A stretch of 20,235 nt of DNA from Deltaproteobacteria bacterium (GTDB lineage Bacteria > Desulfobacterota > JAFDIG01): the NCBI GenBank assembly GCA_019308145.1, contig JAFDIG010000007.1, positions 1-20,235 on the forward strand. Reading direction: 5' to 3'. The translations under genes and the position numbers were made by a program. Position 1 is the stretch's first letter. Each line of letters begins with the position of its first letter. Shown here piece after piece: positions 7,657 to 14,832 of the stretch. The notes below the pieces were generated by a model, which saw only the letters and a program-made list of their open reading frames with translations, was not told where the DNA came from and ran no database searches.

Positions 7657-7700
7657 AATTTATCATTTACCAACCTTTATTTAAAGAAAGGAGGGAGACT

Positions 7701-8906
7701 ATGAAAGGCAAAATAAATCGTAGGAATTTCTTAAAACTGACAGGAAAAGGAGCACTTATTTGGGCTGCTTCAGGGATTATTGCTCCTAACACCTTATGGG
7801 CTTCTTCTTTACCTAAGGAGGTTTTAATTGGTGCAATATTACCCCTTACTGGTGGGTTAGCTACTACAGGTGATGAGATCAAAAGTGGGATGGAATTAGC
7901 AGTAAGCAAAATAAATGGAAAAGGTGGAATAGCAGGAAAAAGTAAAATCAAATTATTCTATGAAGATACACGATGTAATCCAACTGAAGCAGCTATTGTT
8001 ACAAACCGTATAATAGCAAAACATAAAGTACATTTCATGGTTGGCATGTATTGTTCATCAGTTGCATTAGCAGCAATGCCAATACTTGATAGGGCAAAAA
8101 TACCCAACATTACTTCTGGTTATGCAGAGGCAATCACTGGAAAATCGCATAAACCTGGAACGTTTAGAATTGGTCCTCAGGCTAAGCTGGAGATGCCAAT
8201 AATAGCAAAATTTGCGATTCAAGAAAGAAAAAAGAAAAAGTTTGCCATATTAGCACTTAATAATGACTGGGGACATAGTATGGCTGAGTGGTTCAAGAAA
8301 ACCGCTAACAAGCTGGGCGGAGAAGTAACTGGCACTCTTTTATATAAATTTGGCACAAGGGACTTCCGCTCACAGCTTACCAAAATAAAAGGTATGGGTG
8401 TTGATGGGATAGTTGCTATTAATTTAACCCCATCAAATATCTCCTTTACTGAGCAATATCATGAACTTGATATGAAACAGGATGTGTTCTGTGCTGATAC
8501 ATTTAATGATAGGCAATATAAAAATATGATAGCAAAAAAAGGTTTAGCTACAAACTTTTTCTTCCCATTCTTCTTTAATGAAAACTCAAAAGATCCGTTC
8601 GTTCAAGATTTTGTTAAAAGCTATAAGAAAAAGTATGGTTATGTTCCAGGTAGGAATCAGGGATGGGGCTATGGTGAAGTAATGCTCTTAGTACAAGCAG
8701 TAGAAGGTGCTAAAAGTATAAAACCTGATAAGATCATTAAATATTTCCACAATCATAAATTCAATACGCCTTTTGGTAAATATGGATTTGGAAAGTGCGG
8801 GCAGTCTGAGGTAAGAACTGGAATCGCTACTTATGATGCAAAGGGTAATAGAGTTTTCCTGAAACCTCAAGGATGGGGTAAAGATGTATTGCCTCCTATC
8901 TGTTAA
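7701..8906 (+). CDS. ABC transporter substrate-binding protein, branched-chain amino acid/amide type, Tat signal
   Basis: ATG 7701 is chosen because AAAGGAGGGAG lies directly before it and the N-terminus then starts with an export signal. An in-frame ATG at 7653 would bury that signal. The 401-residue protein begins with N-R-R-N-F-L-K (6-12), a twin-arginine motif, then a hydrophobic stretch ending near WASS (33-36). The mature start VLIGAILPLTGGLATTG (41-57) is the signature of type-1 periplasmic binding proteins of the LivJ/UrtA/AmiC kind. A SMAEWFKKTANKLGGEVTG segment and the two-lobe pattern continue as in the family. It would deliver the substrate to the LivHM-GF complex encoded next. 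Because both catabolic hydrolases are in the operon, a ureide or amide ligand is a better guess than leucine. Confidence 0.9.
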   Translation: MKGKINRRNFLKLTGKGALIWAASGIIAPNTLWASSLPKEVLIGAILPLTGGLATTGDEIKSGMELAVSKINGKGGIAGKSKIKLFYEDTRCNPTEAAIVTNRIIAKHKVHFMVGMYCSSVALAAMPILDRAKIPNITSGYAEAITGKSHKPGTFRIGPQAKLEMPIIAKFAIQERKKKKFAILALNNDWGHSMAEWFKKTANKLGGEVTGTLLYKFGTRDFRSQLTKIKGMGVDGIVAINLTPSNISFTEQYHELDMKQDVFCADTFNDRQYKNMIAKKGLATNFFFPFFFNENSKDPFVQDFVKSYKKKYGYVPGRNQGWGYGEVMLLVQAVEGAKSIKPDKIIKYFHNHKFNTPFGKYGFGKCGQSEVRTGIATYDAKGNRVFLKPQGWGKDVLPPIC

Positions 8907-8915
8907 TGCCTTAGA

Positions 8916-8934
8916 GGGTGGGTGTTCCCCACCC
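8916..8934 (+). terminator. GC-rich intercistronic hairpin after the binding-protein gene
   Basis: GGGTGGG (8916-8922) pairs perfectly with CCCACCC (8928-8934) around a 5-nt loop, 9 nt after the stop codon, and is followed by an AT-rich but broken T run. It stands out in this AT-rich DNA. It probably protects the upstream mRNA or attenuates the permease genes, since the operon clearly continues. Confidence 0.6.
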
Positions 8935-8963
8935 CGTTTATTATATATCATTTGGAGAAATAG

Positions 8964-9833
8964 ATGAACAGTTCGATATTACTGCAATTTTTCATAAATG
9001 GTATATATATCTCCTGCACTTATGTTTTAGTTGCTCTTGGCTTATCTCTTATATTTGGAGTGCTTGACATAGCTGACTTTGCTCAAGGTGCGCTTTTCAT
9101 GGTAGGGGCTTATATATGTTATTACGCAATGAAATTTTTAGGTGTTCCTTATTTTCTATCACTTTCTTTTTCTCTCTTTTTTGTTGCTATCTTAGGAAAT
9201 ATAAACAATCTTTTGGTTTATCGTCCTTTAAGAGGCACTATTGGAGCAAATACTTTAGTCGCAGCTTTAGGAATATTTATTATTGTACAAAATTTAGGGC
9301 TTCTTGTTTTTGGTTCTGAATATACATCAGTAGAATCTCCTTTTGGAAAAGCTAAGTTTTCATTTCTTCATGTTTTTATAACTGAACATAGGACTTTTGT
9401 GATATTTGCTACATTTTTTCTTATATTTTTAACATGGCTTTTCTTATATAAAACCAAGTGGGGACAAGGGTTAAGGGCGATGTCACAGAACAGGGAAGCA
9501 GCCACCTTGGTTGGAGTTAATATTGATAAGGTATCAATCATTGCCTTTGGTTTAGCAGCCGGTTTAGCTGGTGTGAGCGGAGCTCTTATTGCTCCTGTTG
9601 AACCCTTCACTCCTACTTTAGGAGGAGAGGTCATTTTAAAGGCTTTTGCCTCTGTTGTGTTTGGTGGCATGGGAAGCTTGATAGGTGCTGTAACAGGTGC
9701 TTTTATAATCGGTATTACTGAAACAGTTGCTGTAGCTTTTATCTCTTCAGCATATTCAAGTATGATAGCTTTTGGTCTTATGATATTGATTTTGTTTATA
9801 AGACCTCAAGGTCTTTTGGGGGAAAAGGTTTAG
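8964..9833 (+). CDS. Branched-chain amino acid/amide-type ABC permease, LivH-like
   Basis: A 289-residue inner-membrane protein, ribosome site GGAG before ATG 8964. GLSLIFGVLDIADFAQG (26-42) followed by MVGAY is the LivH/UrtB N-terminal motif. The cytoplasmic loop near 171-190 (RAMSQNREAATLVGVN) is the segment that contacts the ATPases, and VVFGGMGSLIGAVTGAFIIG follows near the C-terminus. The family has about eight membrane segments, consistent with this length. It forms a heterodimer with the LivM-like protein encoded 3 nt downstream and receives ligand from the Tat-exported binding protein. Confidence 0.93.
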   Translation: MNSSILLQFFINGIYISCTYVLVALGLSLIFGVLDIADFAQGALFMVGAYICYYAMKFLGVPYFLSLSFSLFFVAILGNINNLLVYRPLRGTIGANTLVAALGIFIIVQNLGLLVFGSEYTSVESPFGKAKFSFLHVFITEHRTFVIFATFFLIFLTWLFLYKTKWGQGLRAMSQNREAATLVGVNIDKVSIIAFGLAAGLAGVSGALIAPVEPFTPTLGGEVILKAFASVVFGGMGSLIGAVTGAFIIGITETVAVAFISSAYSSMIAFGLMILILFIRPQGLLGEKV

Positions 9834-9836
9834 CAG

Positions 9837-10799
9837 ATGAAGCTCTTACCTGATTCAAAACAACCTTTTTTATCTAAAACAAGAATATTTAGTATAATTA
9901 TATTTTTATTTGCTATTCTGCTTCCCTTAGTTATAGTAGATGATTACTTTCGATACCTTTTGGTTATTACTGCTATAAATGCAGTTCTTGTAATTGGTCT
10001 TGATATAACCTTAGGTTATGCAGGCAGAATCAATTTAGCACAGGCAGGTTTTTGGGGTATAGGTGCATACGCTTCTGCTGTTGCAAGTCTGAATTGGGGA
10101 ATCCCTTTCTGGGGTGGAGTAGTCTTTGCTATGATCTTATCAGCTGCTATGGCTTTCTTTATTGGTTACCCATCCTTGAAACTTGCTGGACACTATTTTG
10201 TAATTATTACCTTTGTTTTTGGAATCATCCTTACAATTTTGTTTAATAATCTTCTTAGTATAACTAGAGGTCCGATGGGCCTACCTGGAATTCCTCCAGT
10301 AGCCATTGGGCATTATCAAATTATTAATAGAGTGCCATACTATTATCTAACCCTCTTTTTTATTTTGTTGGTAATGATCTTCAAATATAAATTGATAAAC
10401 TCCCGACTGGGAAGAGCATTGATTGCTATCAGAGAAGGAGAAGCTCTGGCAGAATCTATTGGGATCAACACTCACAAATACAAAATCTTTGCATTCACTA
10501 TTTCAGCAGCAATAGCAGGTATAGCAGGAGCTTTGTATGCACATTTTCTATCATATATTGGTCCATCTTCGTTTACATTTGAGCAAAGCATGGAACTTTT
10601 TACCATGAATCTTATAGGAGGAGCAGGAACTATGGCAGGACCTATAATAGGCACCGCCTTGCTTACTGTTTTTGCTGAGGTTGCAAGAAATTTTTCCCCT
10701 GCTCTTGCAAGGATAGCTTTTGGTTTATTTTTAGTTTTGGCCATAATCTTTACACCAAAAGGGATTATGGGACTTATTGAAAAGGTAAGGAATAGATGA
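9837..10799 (+). CDS. Branched-chain amino acid/amide-type ABC permease, LivM-like
   Basis: A 320-residue inner-membrane protein. Residues 60-78 (GYAGRINLAQAGFWGIGAY) match the LivM/UrtC motif. The EAA-like loop at 189-215 (LGRALIAIREGEALAESIGIN) would contact an ATPase, and LIGGAGTMAGPIIG and IFTPKGIMGLIEK close the protein. Its stop overlaps the next start as ATGA (10796-10799), showing translational coupling with the ATPase gene. A truncated second livM homologue at 14206-14619 aligns to residues from about 190 onward, but differs enough to come from a different transporter. Confidence 0.93.
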   Translation: MKLLPDSKQPFLSKTRIFSIIIFLFAILLPLVIVDDYFRYLLVITAINAVLVIGLDITLGYAGRINLAQAGFWGIGAYASAVASLNWGIPFWGGVVFAMILSAAMAFFIGYPSLKLAGHYFVIITFVFGIILTILFNNLLSITRGPMGLPGIPPVAIGHYQIINRVPYYYLTLFFILLVMIFKYKLINSRLGRALIAIREGEALAESIGINTHKYKIFAFTISAAIAGIAGALYAHFLSYIGPSSFTFEQSMELFTMNLIGGAGTMAGPIIGTALLTVFAEVARNFSPALARIAFGLFLVLAIIFTPKGIMGLIEKVRNR

Positions 10800-11542
10800 A
10801 CATTCTGGAAGTTGTTGGATTAACCAAATTTTTTGGTGGATATAAGGCAGTTGTTGATTTTGATATGATAATAAAACAAGGAGAGTTATTAGGGTTAGTA
10901 GGTCCGAATGGTGCAGGGAAAACAACAGTTTTTAATATGATAACAGGCTTTATCACACCTACTAAAGGTAAAATTATCTTCAAAGGGAAAGAAATAACTT
11001 CACTTAAACCACATAAAAGAGCAGCTTTAGGGATTGTTAGAACATTTCAAAACACAGAACTTTTCTCATCCTTAACTGTGGAGGATAATGTAACCTTAGG
11101 ATGCCATTTAATGGAAAAAGGAGGAATTAGACGCTTTTTCTTTGGAGAAAAAAAGGATGAGATCTCTAAATTAAGGGAAAGAGTCAATGAAATAATCAGT
11201 TTTACTGGATTGGAAAATAGGCGATACCATCGCGCATCAGATCTACCTTATGGAGAACAAAGGGTTTTAGAAATTGCAATAGCTCTTGGTGCTAATCCAA
11301 CTCTTTTACTTCTTGATGAACCTGTTGCCGGAATGAATCCTGCTGAAACAAAAAGATGTATGGGATTACTACATCAAATTATTGAAAAAGGGACCACTGT
11401 GCTACTTGTGGAACATGATATGAAGGCTGTCATGAATAATTGTGAAAGGGTTATTGTTATGAATGCGGGAGAGAAATTAGCAGAAGGAACGCCATCATAT
11501 ATTCAAGCTCATCCAGAAGTAATTCGTAGTTATTTGGGATAA
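10796..11542 (+). CDS. ABC transporter ATP-binding protein, LivG-like
   Basis: A 248-residue cytoplasmic ATPase. Walker A GPNGAGKT (36-43), Q-loop Q85, signature segment LPYGEQ (150-155), Walker B LLLDEP (171-176) and switch histidine H207 in VEHDMK are all present, so it should be active. The signature reads PYGEQ where many LivG proteins have SYGQQ, which is a tolerated variation. The C-terminal tail (GTPSYIQAHPEVIRSYLG) is the typical LivG ending. It starts inside the LivM stop and ends 2 nt before the second ATPase gene. It pairs with that LivF-like subunit under the two permeases. Confidence 0.94.
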   Translation: MNILEVVGLTKFFGGYKAVVDFDMIIKQGELLGLVGPNGAGKTTVFNMITGFITPTKGKIIFKGKEITSLKPHKRAALGIVRTFQNTELFSSLTVEDNVTLGCHLMEKGGIRRFFFGEKKDEISKLRERVNEIISFTGLENRRYHRASDLPYGEQRVLEIAIALGANPTLLLLDEPVAGMNPAETKRCMGLLHQIIEKGTTVLLVEHDMKAVMNNCERVIVMNAGEKLAEGTPSYIQAHPEVIRSYLG

Positions 11543-11544
11543 TC

Positions 11545-12249
11545 ATGGCTTTATTAGAAATAAAATCTATTTCAGTATTTTATAACAAGATTAAAGCTGT
11601 TGACAACTTAACCCTCTTTGTTGAAAAAGGTGAGTTAGTTACCCTTATAGGAGCAAATGGAGCAGGAAAAACAACAGTTCTAAGGGCTATATCAGGACTT
11701 ATAAGACCTCGCAATGGCTCTATCATTTTCAAAGGAATTGATATAACGAGGATGCGACCTGATAAGATTGTGCAGTTAGGTATAGCTCATTGCCCTGAAG
11801 AAAGAAAACTTTTTCCCAGAATGAAGGTAAAAGAAAACCTTATGATGGGAGCATTTTTAAGAAAAGAAGGTGTTGGAAAAACCCTTGAATGGATCTATTC
11901 CCTTTTTCCTGTTTTAAAAGAGAGGGAGAACCAGTTGGCAGGAAGCCTTTCAGGTGGAGAACAACAGATGTTGGCAATTGGTAGGGCTTTAATGTCTCAA
12001 CCAGAGTTACTTATGTTTGATGAACCATCTTTGGGATTAGCTCCAAACTTAGTAAAAAAGTTAGCATCAACTATTAAAAATTTGAATCAACAAGGCTTAT
12101 CAGTATTATTAGTTGAACAAAATGTTGAAATCGCCTTTTCAATATCAAATAGAGGTTATATACTTGAAAATGGAAAAGTAGTTTTAAGCGACTCAGTAGA
12201 AGAATTAAAAGAAAATGACATGGTAAGAAAAGCCTATCTTGGAGGATAA
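11545..12249 (+). CDS. ABC transporter ATP-binding protein, LivF-like
   Basis: A 234-residue cytoplasmic ATPase. Walker A GANGAGKT (36-43), signature LSGGEQ (135-140), Walker B LLMFDEP with D159 and E160. As is normal for LivF, the switch residue is glutamine (VEQNVE, Q192) rather than histidine. The C-terminal YLGG ending is typical. Its last codons (GGA GGA TAA) contain the only good ribosome site for the following M20 gene, so the two are probably coupled. Confidence 0.94.
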   Translation: MALLEIKSISVFYNKIKAVDNLTLFVEKGELVTLIGANGAGKTTVLRAISGLIRPRNGSIIFKGIDITRMRPDKIVQLGIAHCPEERKLFPRMKVKENLMMGAFLRKEGVGKTLEWIYSLFPVLKERENQLAGSLSGGEQQMLAIGRALMSQPELLMFDEPSLGLAPNLVKKLASTIKNLNQQGLSVLLVEQNVEIAFSISNRGYILENGKVVLSDSVEELKENDMVRKAYLGG

Positions 12250-12282
12250 ATAATTAACAGGATCGATATTAATACTAAAAAA

Positions 12283-13509
12283 TTGTTCAACATGCTTAAT
12301 GAGCTCTCTAAGATTGGTGAACAACCTAAGAAGGGTATTACCAGGAAAGGTCTTTCTATTGAGGAAAGAGATGCTCACCGATTAGCTGCAAATTATATGA
12401 AAGATGCTGGCCTTTCTGTTAGGGTTGATGAGGCAGGGAATACAATAGGAAGGTGGGGGGGAAAAGATAAACCAACCCTTATAGTAGGTTCTCACCTTGA
12501 TACTGTCCCAAATGGAGGTGCTTTTGATGGTGCTGTTGGCGTAGCATCAGGAATTGCTTGTGCTTCAGCTATAATTTCTTCAAATATAGATCTTCCGTAT
12601 GCATTAGAAGTTATAGCTTTCACAGACGAAGAAGGTGCACACCTTAGCGGTACTTTTGGGAGCAGAGCAATGATGGGAAGACTCACTGAAAAAGAAACTA
12701 TGGAAAAGATTGACGGATCTTTGAATCCTTTAGCTATCTCAATGGAAAAAGTAGGGCTAAATTTTTCTTTGCTCCCAAAAGCTAAAAGAGATCCAAAGGA
12801 TTTCATTGCTTATCTTGAACTACATATAGAACAAGGACCAATCCTTGAGAGAATAAAAAAACCTATTGGTGTAGTAACTGGTATCCCGTTTATGTATCGC
12901 TACTATATCACTATTAAAGGAAGGGCTGATCACTCTGGAACAACTCCAATATCTATGAGAGATGATGCTTTAAGAAAATCTGCTTTATTCATAGAAAAAT
13001 TTTATCATATCCTTTCTACAAATGAAGGGAAAATAATAGGTAATATAGGGAATATCAAAATAGATCCAGGTAGTTTTAATGTGGTTCCTAAGAAAGCAAT
13101 TATGAGTTTCGAGCTACGAAGTATTGACCAAAATTATTTGAAAGAGATAGAGAATAGGCTGTTAAAAGATATCCTATTTAAGATTGATCCTAAATCGAAA
13201 ATGGATAATATCTCACGGAAAAACGGTGCTTTGATGGATAAGAGGATAATGAATATTATAATCTCATCATGTAAAGAGCTGGGATATGGGTATCACATAA
13301 TGCCAAGTGGAGCAGGCCATGACGCAACCAGTTTTGCACCTTATATCCCTGTTGGTATGATCTTTATTCCAAGTGTTGGAGGCAAGAGTCATTCTGCTGA
13401 TGAATTTACTCCTCCTGAAGCAATTGAAGTTGGAGCAAAAACCCTTTTATATACAATCTTAAATCTAAAAAATGATAGTTCTTTGTTAAAAAAAGGAAAA
13501 ATAAATTGA
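12283..13509 (+). CDS. M20 family N-carbamoyl-amino acid hydrolase/allantoate amidohydrolase (AllC/HyuC-like)
   Basis: The 408 residues from TTG 12283 hold the whole catalytic core. Predicted metal ligands are H71 (GSHLDTVPNGG), D82 (FDGAVGV), E117 (FTDEEG), H181 (LELHIEQGP) and H370 (GGKSHSADE). The substrate-binding residues H217 (GRADHSGTTP), N266 (SFNVVP) and R279 (FELRSID), and the PSGAGHD motif (341-347), are also present. The family removes carbamoyl or ureido groups from N-carbamoyl amino acids, beta-ureidopropionate or allantoate, releasing ammonia and CO2 or a ureido product. This is the logical step after the ring-opening hydrolase in the operon. TTG 12283 has no ribosome site. In-frame ATT 12253, 7 nt after GGAGG, adds ten residues (INRIDINTKK) that resemble the usual family N-terminus, so the true start may be a rare ATT. 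The stop overlaps the next start as TTGA. Confidence 0.9.
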   Translation: MFNMLNELSKIGEQPKKGITRKGLSIEERDAHRLAANYMKDAGLSVRVDEAGNTIGRWGGKDKPTLIVGSHLDTVPNGGAFDGAVGVASGIACASAIISSNIDLPYALEVIAFTDEEGAHLSGTFGSRAMMGRLTEKETMEKIDGSLNPLAISMEKVGLNFSLLPKAKRDPKDFIAYLELHIEQGPILERIKKPIGVVTGIPFMYRYYITIKGRADHSGTTPISMRDDALRKSALFIEKFYHILSTNEGKIIGNIGNIKIDPGSFNVVPKKAIMSFELRSIDQNYLKEIENRLLKDILFKIDPKSKMDNISRKNGALMDKRIMNIIISSCKELGYGYHIMPSGAGHDATSFAPYIPVGMIFIPSVGGKSHSADEFTPPEAIEVGAKTLLYTILNLKNDSSLLKKGKIN

Positions 13510-14153
13510 AGATTGGTATAATTACAATGGGACATTCTCCACGCCCTGATCTTATTGCTCAATTTAAAATTAATAAAAATGAGCATTCTATCGTTGAAAA
13601 AGGCGCATTAGATGACTTAAAGCGTGAAGAGATTACTGCTAATGGTTCTATTCCTGTTATTACTCGTCTTAATGATGGTAAACCAATAGAAGTTGACAAA
13701 GAATTTTTAGATAAAATGGTTCAGAAGGCTGTCTTAACGCTTGAAAAAGAAAACGTAGAGTCTATCCTTGTCCTTTGTTCCACACCTTTTAATTCATTAA
13801 AAAGCAAAGTCCCCCTATTTCTTCCCTCAAAAATTATACCAGCTTTGATAGCATCTATTTCTAATATGCCAAAAAAAATGGATCTGGTATGCCCTGTTAA
13901 AGGTCAAGAAAAAATCTTAAAAGAAAAATGGGAAAAAAAAGGTTTTACTCCTTATGTTGTCGTACTCCCCCCATGGAGTCCTGATAATTTAGCGGAAATA
14001 ACACCGATATTAAAATCATCTCCAGGGGAATGGGTTATATTAGATTGTATGGGGTTCACATCTATGGATGCTAAAAAGTTATCAAATAAGATTGGAAAAA
14101 TGGTATTTTCTTCTTCTACTATTTTCTTAAATTCTGTTGCAGGATTTTTTTGA
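13506..14153 (+). CDS. AroM family protein, possible racemase-like partner of the ureide pathway
   Basis: A 215-residue protein starting at TTG 13506, which overlaps the M20 stop (TTGA) and has AAGGA upstream. The AroM family is recognised from MGHSPRPDL near the start, KGALDDLKREEI (32-42), LPSKIIPALIASI (106-118), CPVKGQE (129-135) and VILDCMGFT (177-185). The biochemical function of AroM is not established. Cysteines lie at C91 (LVLCSTPF) and C181 (LDCMGF), spaced like the two catalytic cysteines of the Asp/Glu/hydantoin/allantoin racemase superfamily. E. coli AroM, as I recall it, has serine-threonine at the first place. In this operon, a racemase for the imported cyclic ureide is an attractive inference. 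It is the last gene before the convergent livM remnant. Confidence 0.85.
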   Translation: MKIGIITMGHSPRPDLIAQFKINKNEHSIVEKGALDDLKREEITANGSIPVITRLNDGKPIEVDKEFLDKMVQKAVLTLEKENVESILVLCSTPFNSLKSKVPLFLPSKIIPALIASISNMPKKMDLVCPVKGQEKILKEKWEKKGFTPYVVVLPPWSPDNLAEITPILKSSPGEWVILDCMGFTSMDAKKLSNKIGKMVFSSSTIFLNSVAGFF

Positions 14154-14205
14154 TTTATATGAAATTTTACCTTAAAAAATAAGAGTATTAAAATTTAGCT
14201 ATTAT

Positions 14206-14619
14206 CTACCAAATATACTTTTTTATAGTTGAAAGCCCTTTTGGCGCATAAATCATCACTGTTATAAGAAGCAGACCAAACATAACAAGACGCCATGCCC
14301 CTAGCTCTCTAAAGTATTCCTGAAAACCGATAAGAACAAAACCAGCAAGGATAGATCCCCACAAAGTTCCCCTACCCCCAACATAAGCAATGGTCAACAC
14401 CTCAACAGTTCTTGGTACCCCAAACTCGGTTGCTTCTGGTGTTAGAATACCAATATAGTTGGCATAAAAAGCACCTATCAAACCAGTAAAAAAGCATGCA
14501 GTTGTAAAATTTATGAGTTTATATTTTGTAGTGTTTAAACCAAGGGTTTCTGTAGCAAGCTGATCCTCTTTTATTGCTTTAAATAATAGGCCTATTTGTT
14601 TTAATTGTTTTATATCTTT
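14206..14619 (-). pseudogene. 5'-truncated livM-like ABC permease remnant
   Basis: The minus-strand frame from 14619 down to TAG 14206-14208 is open but has no ATG. From about 14595 it translates to a clear LivM C-terminal third: IGLLFKAIKEDQLATETLGLN, then LIGAFYANYIGILTPEA, VGGRGTLWGSILAGF and the ending IYAPKGLSTIKK. It aligns with residue 190 onward of the LivM-like protein at 9837-10799, so roughly 190 N-terminal residues are missing. An in-frame TAA lies at 14620-14622. A TTG at 14481 could start a shorter frame, but that would lack the conserved loop. This is the remains of another, unrelated-by-position Liv transporter, with the break next to the inverted-repeat segment at 14643-14791. 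Confidence 0.8.
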
Positions 14620-14626
14620 TTATAAA

Positions 14627-14654
14627 ATAATATAATATAATTATCTTTTGTCAA
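14627..14654 (-). promoter_or_regulatory. Promoter-like sequence reading into the livM remnant
   Basis: On the minus strand, TTGACA (14649-14654, inside the left inverted-repeat arm), 16-nt spacer, TATTAT (14627-14632). It would transcribe the truncated livM. It may be a chance hybrid promoter, because the -35 lies in the repeat and the -10 in the flanking DNA. Confidence 0.45.
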
Positions 14655-14791
14655 GAAATAATCAAAAAAATACCTGTTTTTTGGTTTATATCACAAGTTT
14701 TATACTAAAAATTCTATTGTCATATTTGAATTAAAAATTTTCAGAAAAGAATCTTTTTATATCTTTAAACATTTTTTGCTTGACAAAAGAT
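14643..14791. repeat. 149-bp segment bounded by perfect 13-bp inverted repeats (MITE-like)
   Basis: ATCTTTTGTCAAG (14643-14655) and CTTGACAAAAGAT (14779-14791) are exact reverse complements. The inside is very AT-rich and non-coding. Each arm contains TTGACA pointing outward. I see no clear target-site duplication. It could be a miniature transposable element, a terminal remnant of an insertion sequence, or a paired regulatory site. The position at the broken end of livM favours a mobile or rearrangement origin. Confidence 0.5.
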
Positions 14792-14832
14792 GTTCATTGA
14801 TAGAAAAAAATAAAAAATTAAGGCGGAGGATA

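Noticed and set aside
7653..7700. Upstream ATG for the Liv-type binding protein
   Set aside because: It would overlap the end of the amidohydrolase gene and add 16 residues before the Tat motif; the strong ribosome site is directly before ATG 7701.
12492..12806. Minus-strand open frame inside the M20 gene
   Set aside because: Shadow of a conserved coding region; composition follows the complementary codons and no family is recognisable.
14162..14196. AAATTTTA/TAAAATTT inverted repeat after the AroM gene as terminator
   Set aside because: Arms of only eight A/T pairs with a 19-nt loop are expected by chance in this AT-rich DNA and no T run follows.
14780..14808. TTGACA in the right repeat arm as promoter of the winged-helix-like gene
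   Set aside because: No acceptable -10 is found at 16-18 bp (GAAAAA or AGAAAA); TAGAAA needs a 15-bp spacer.
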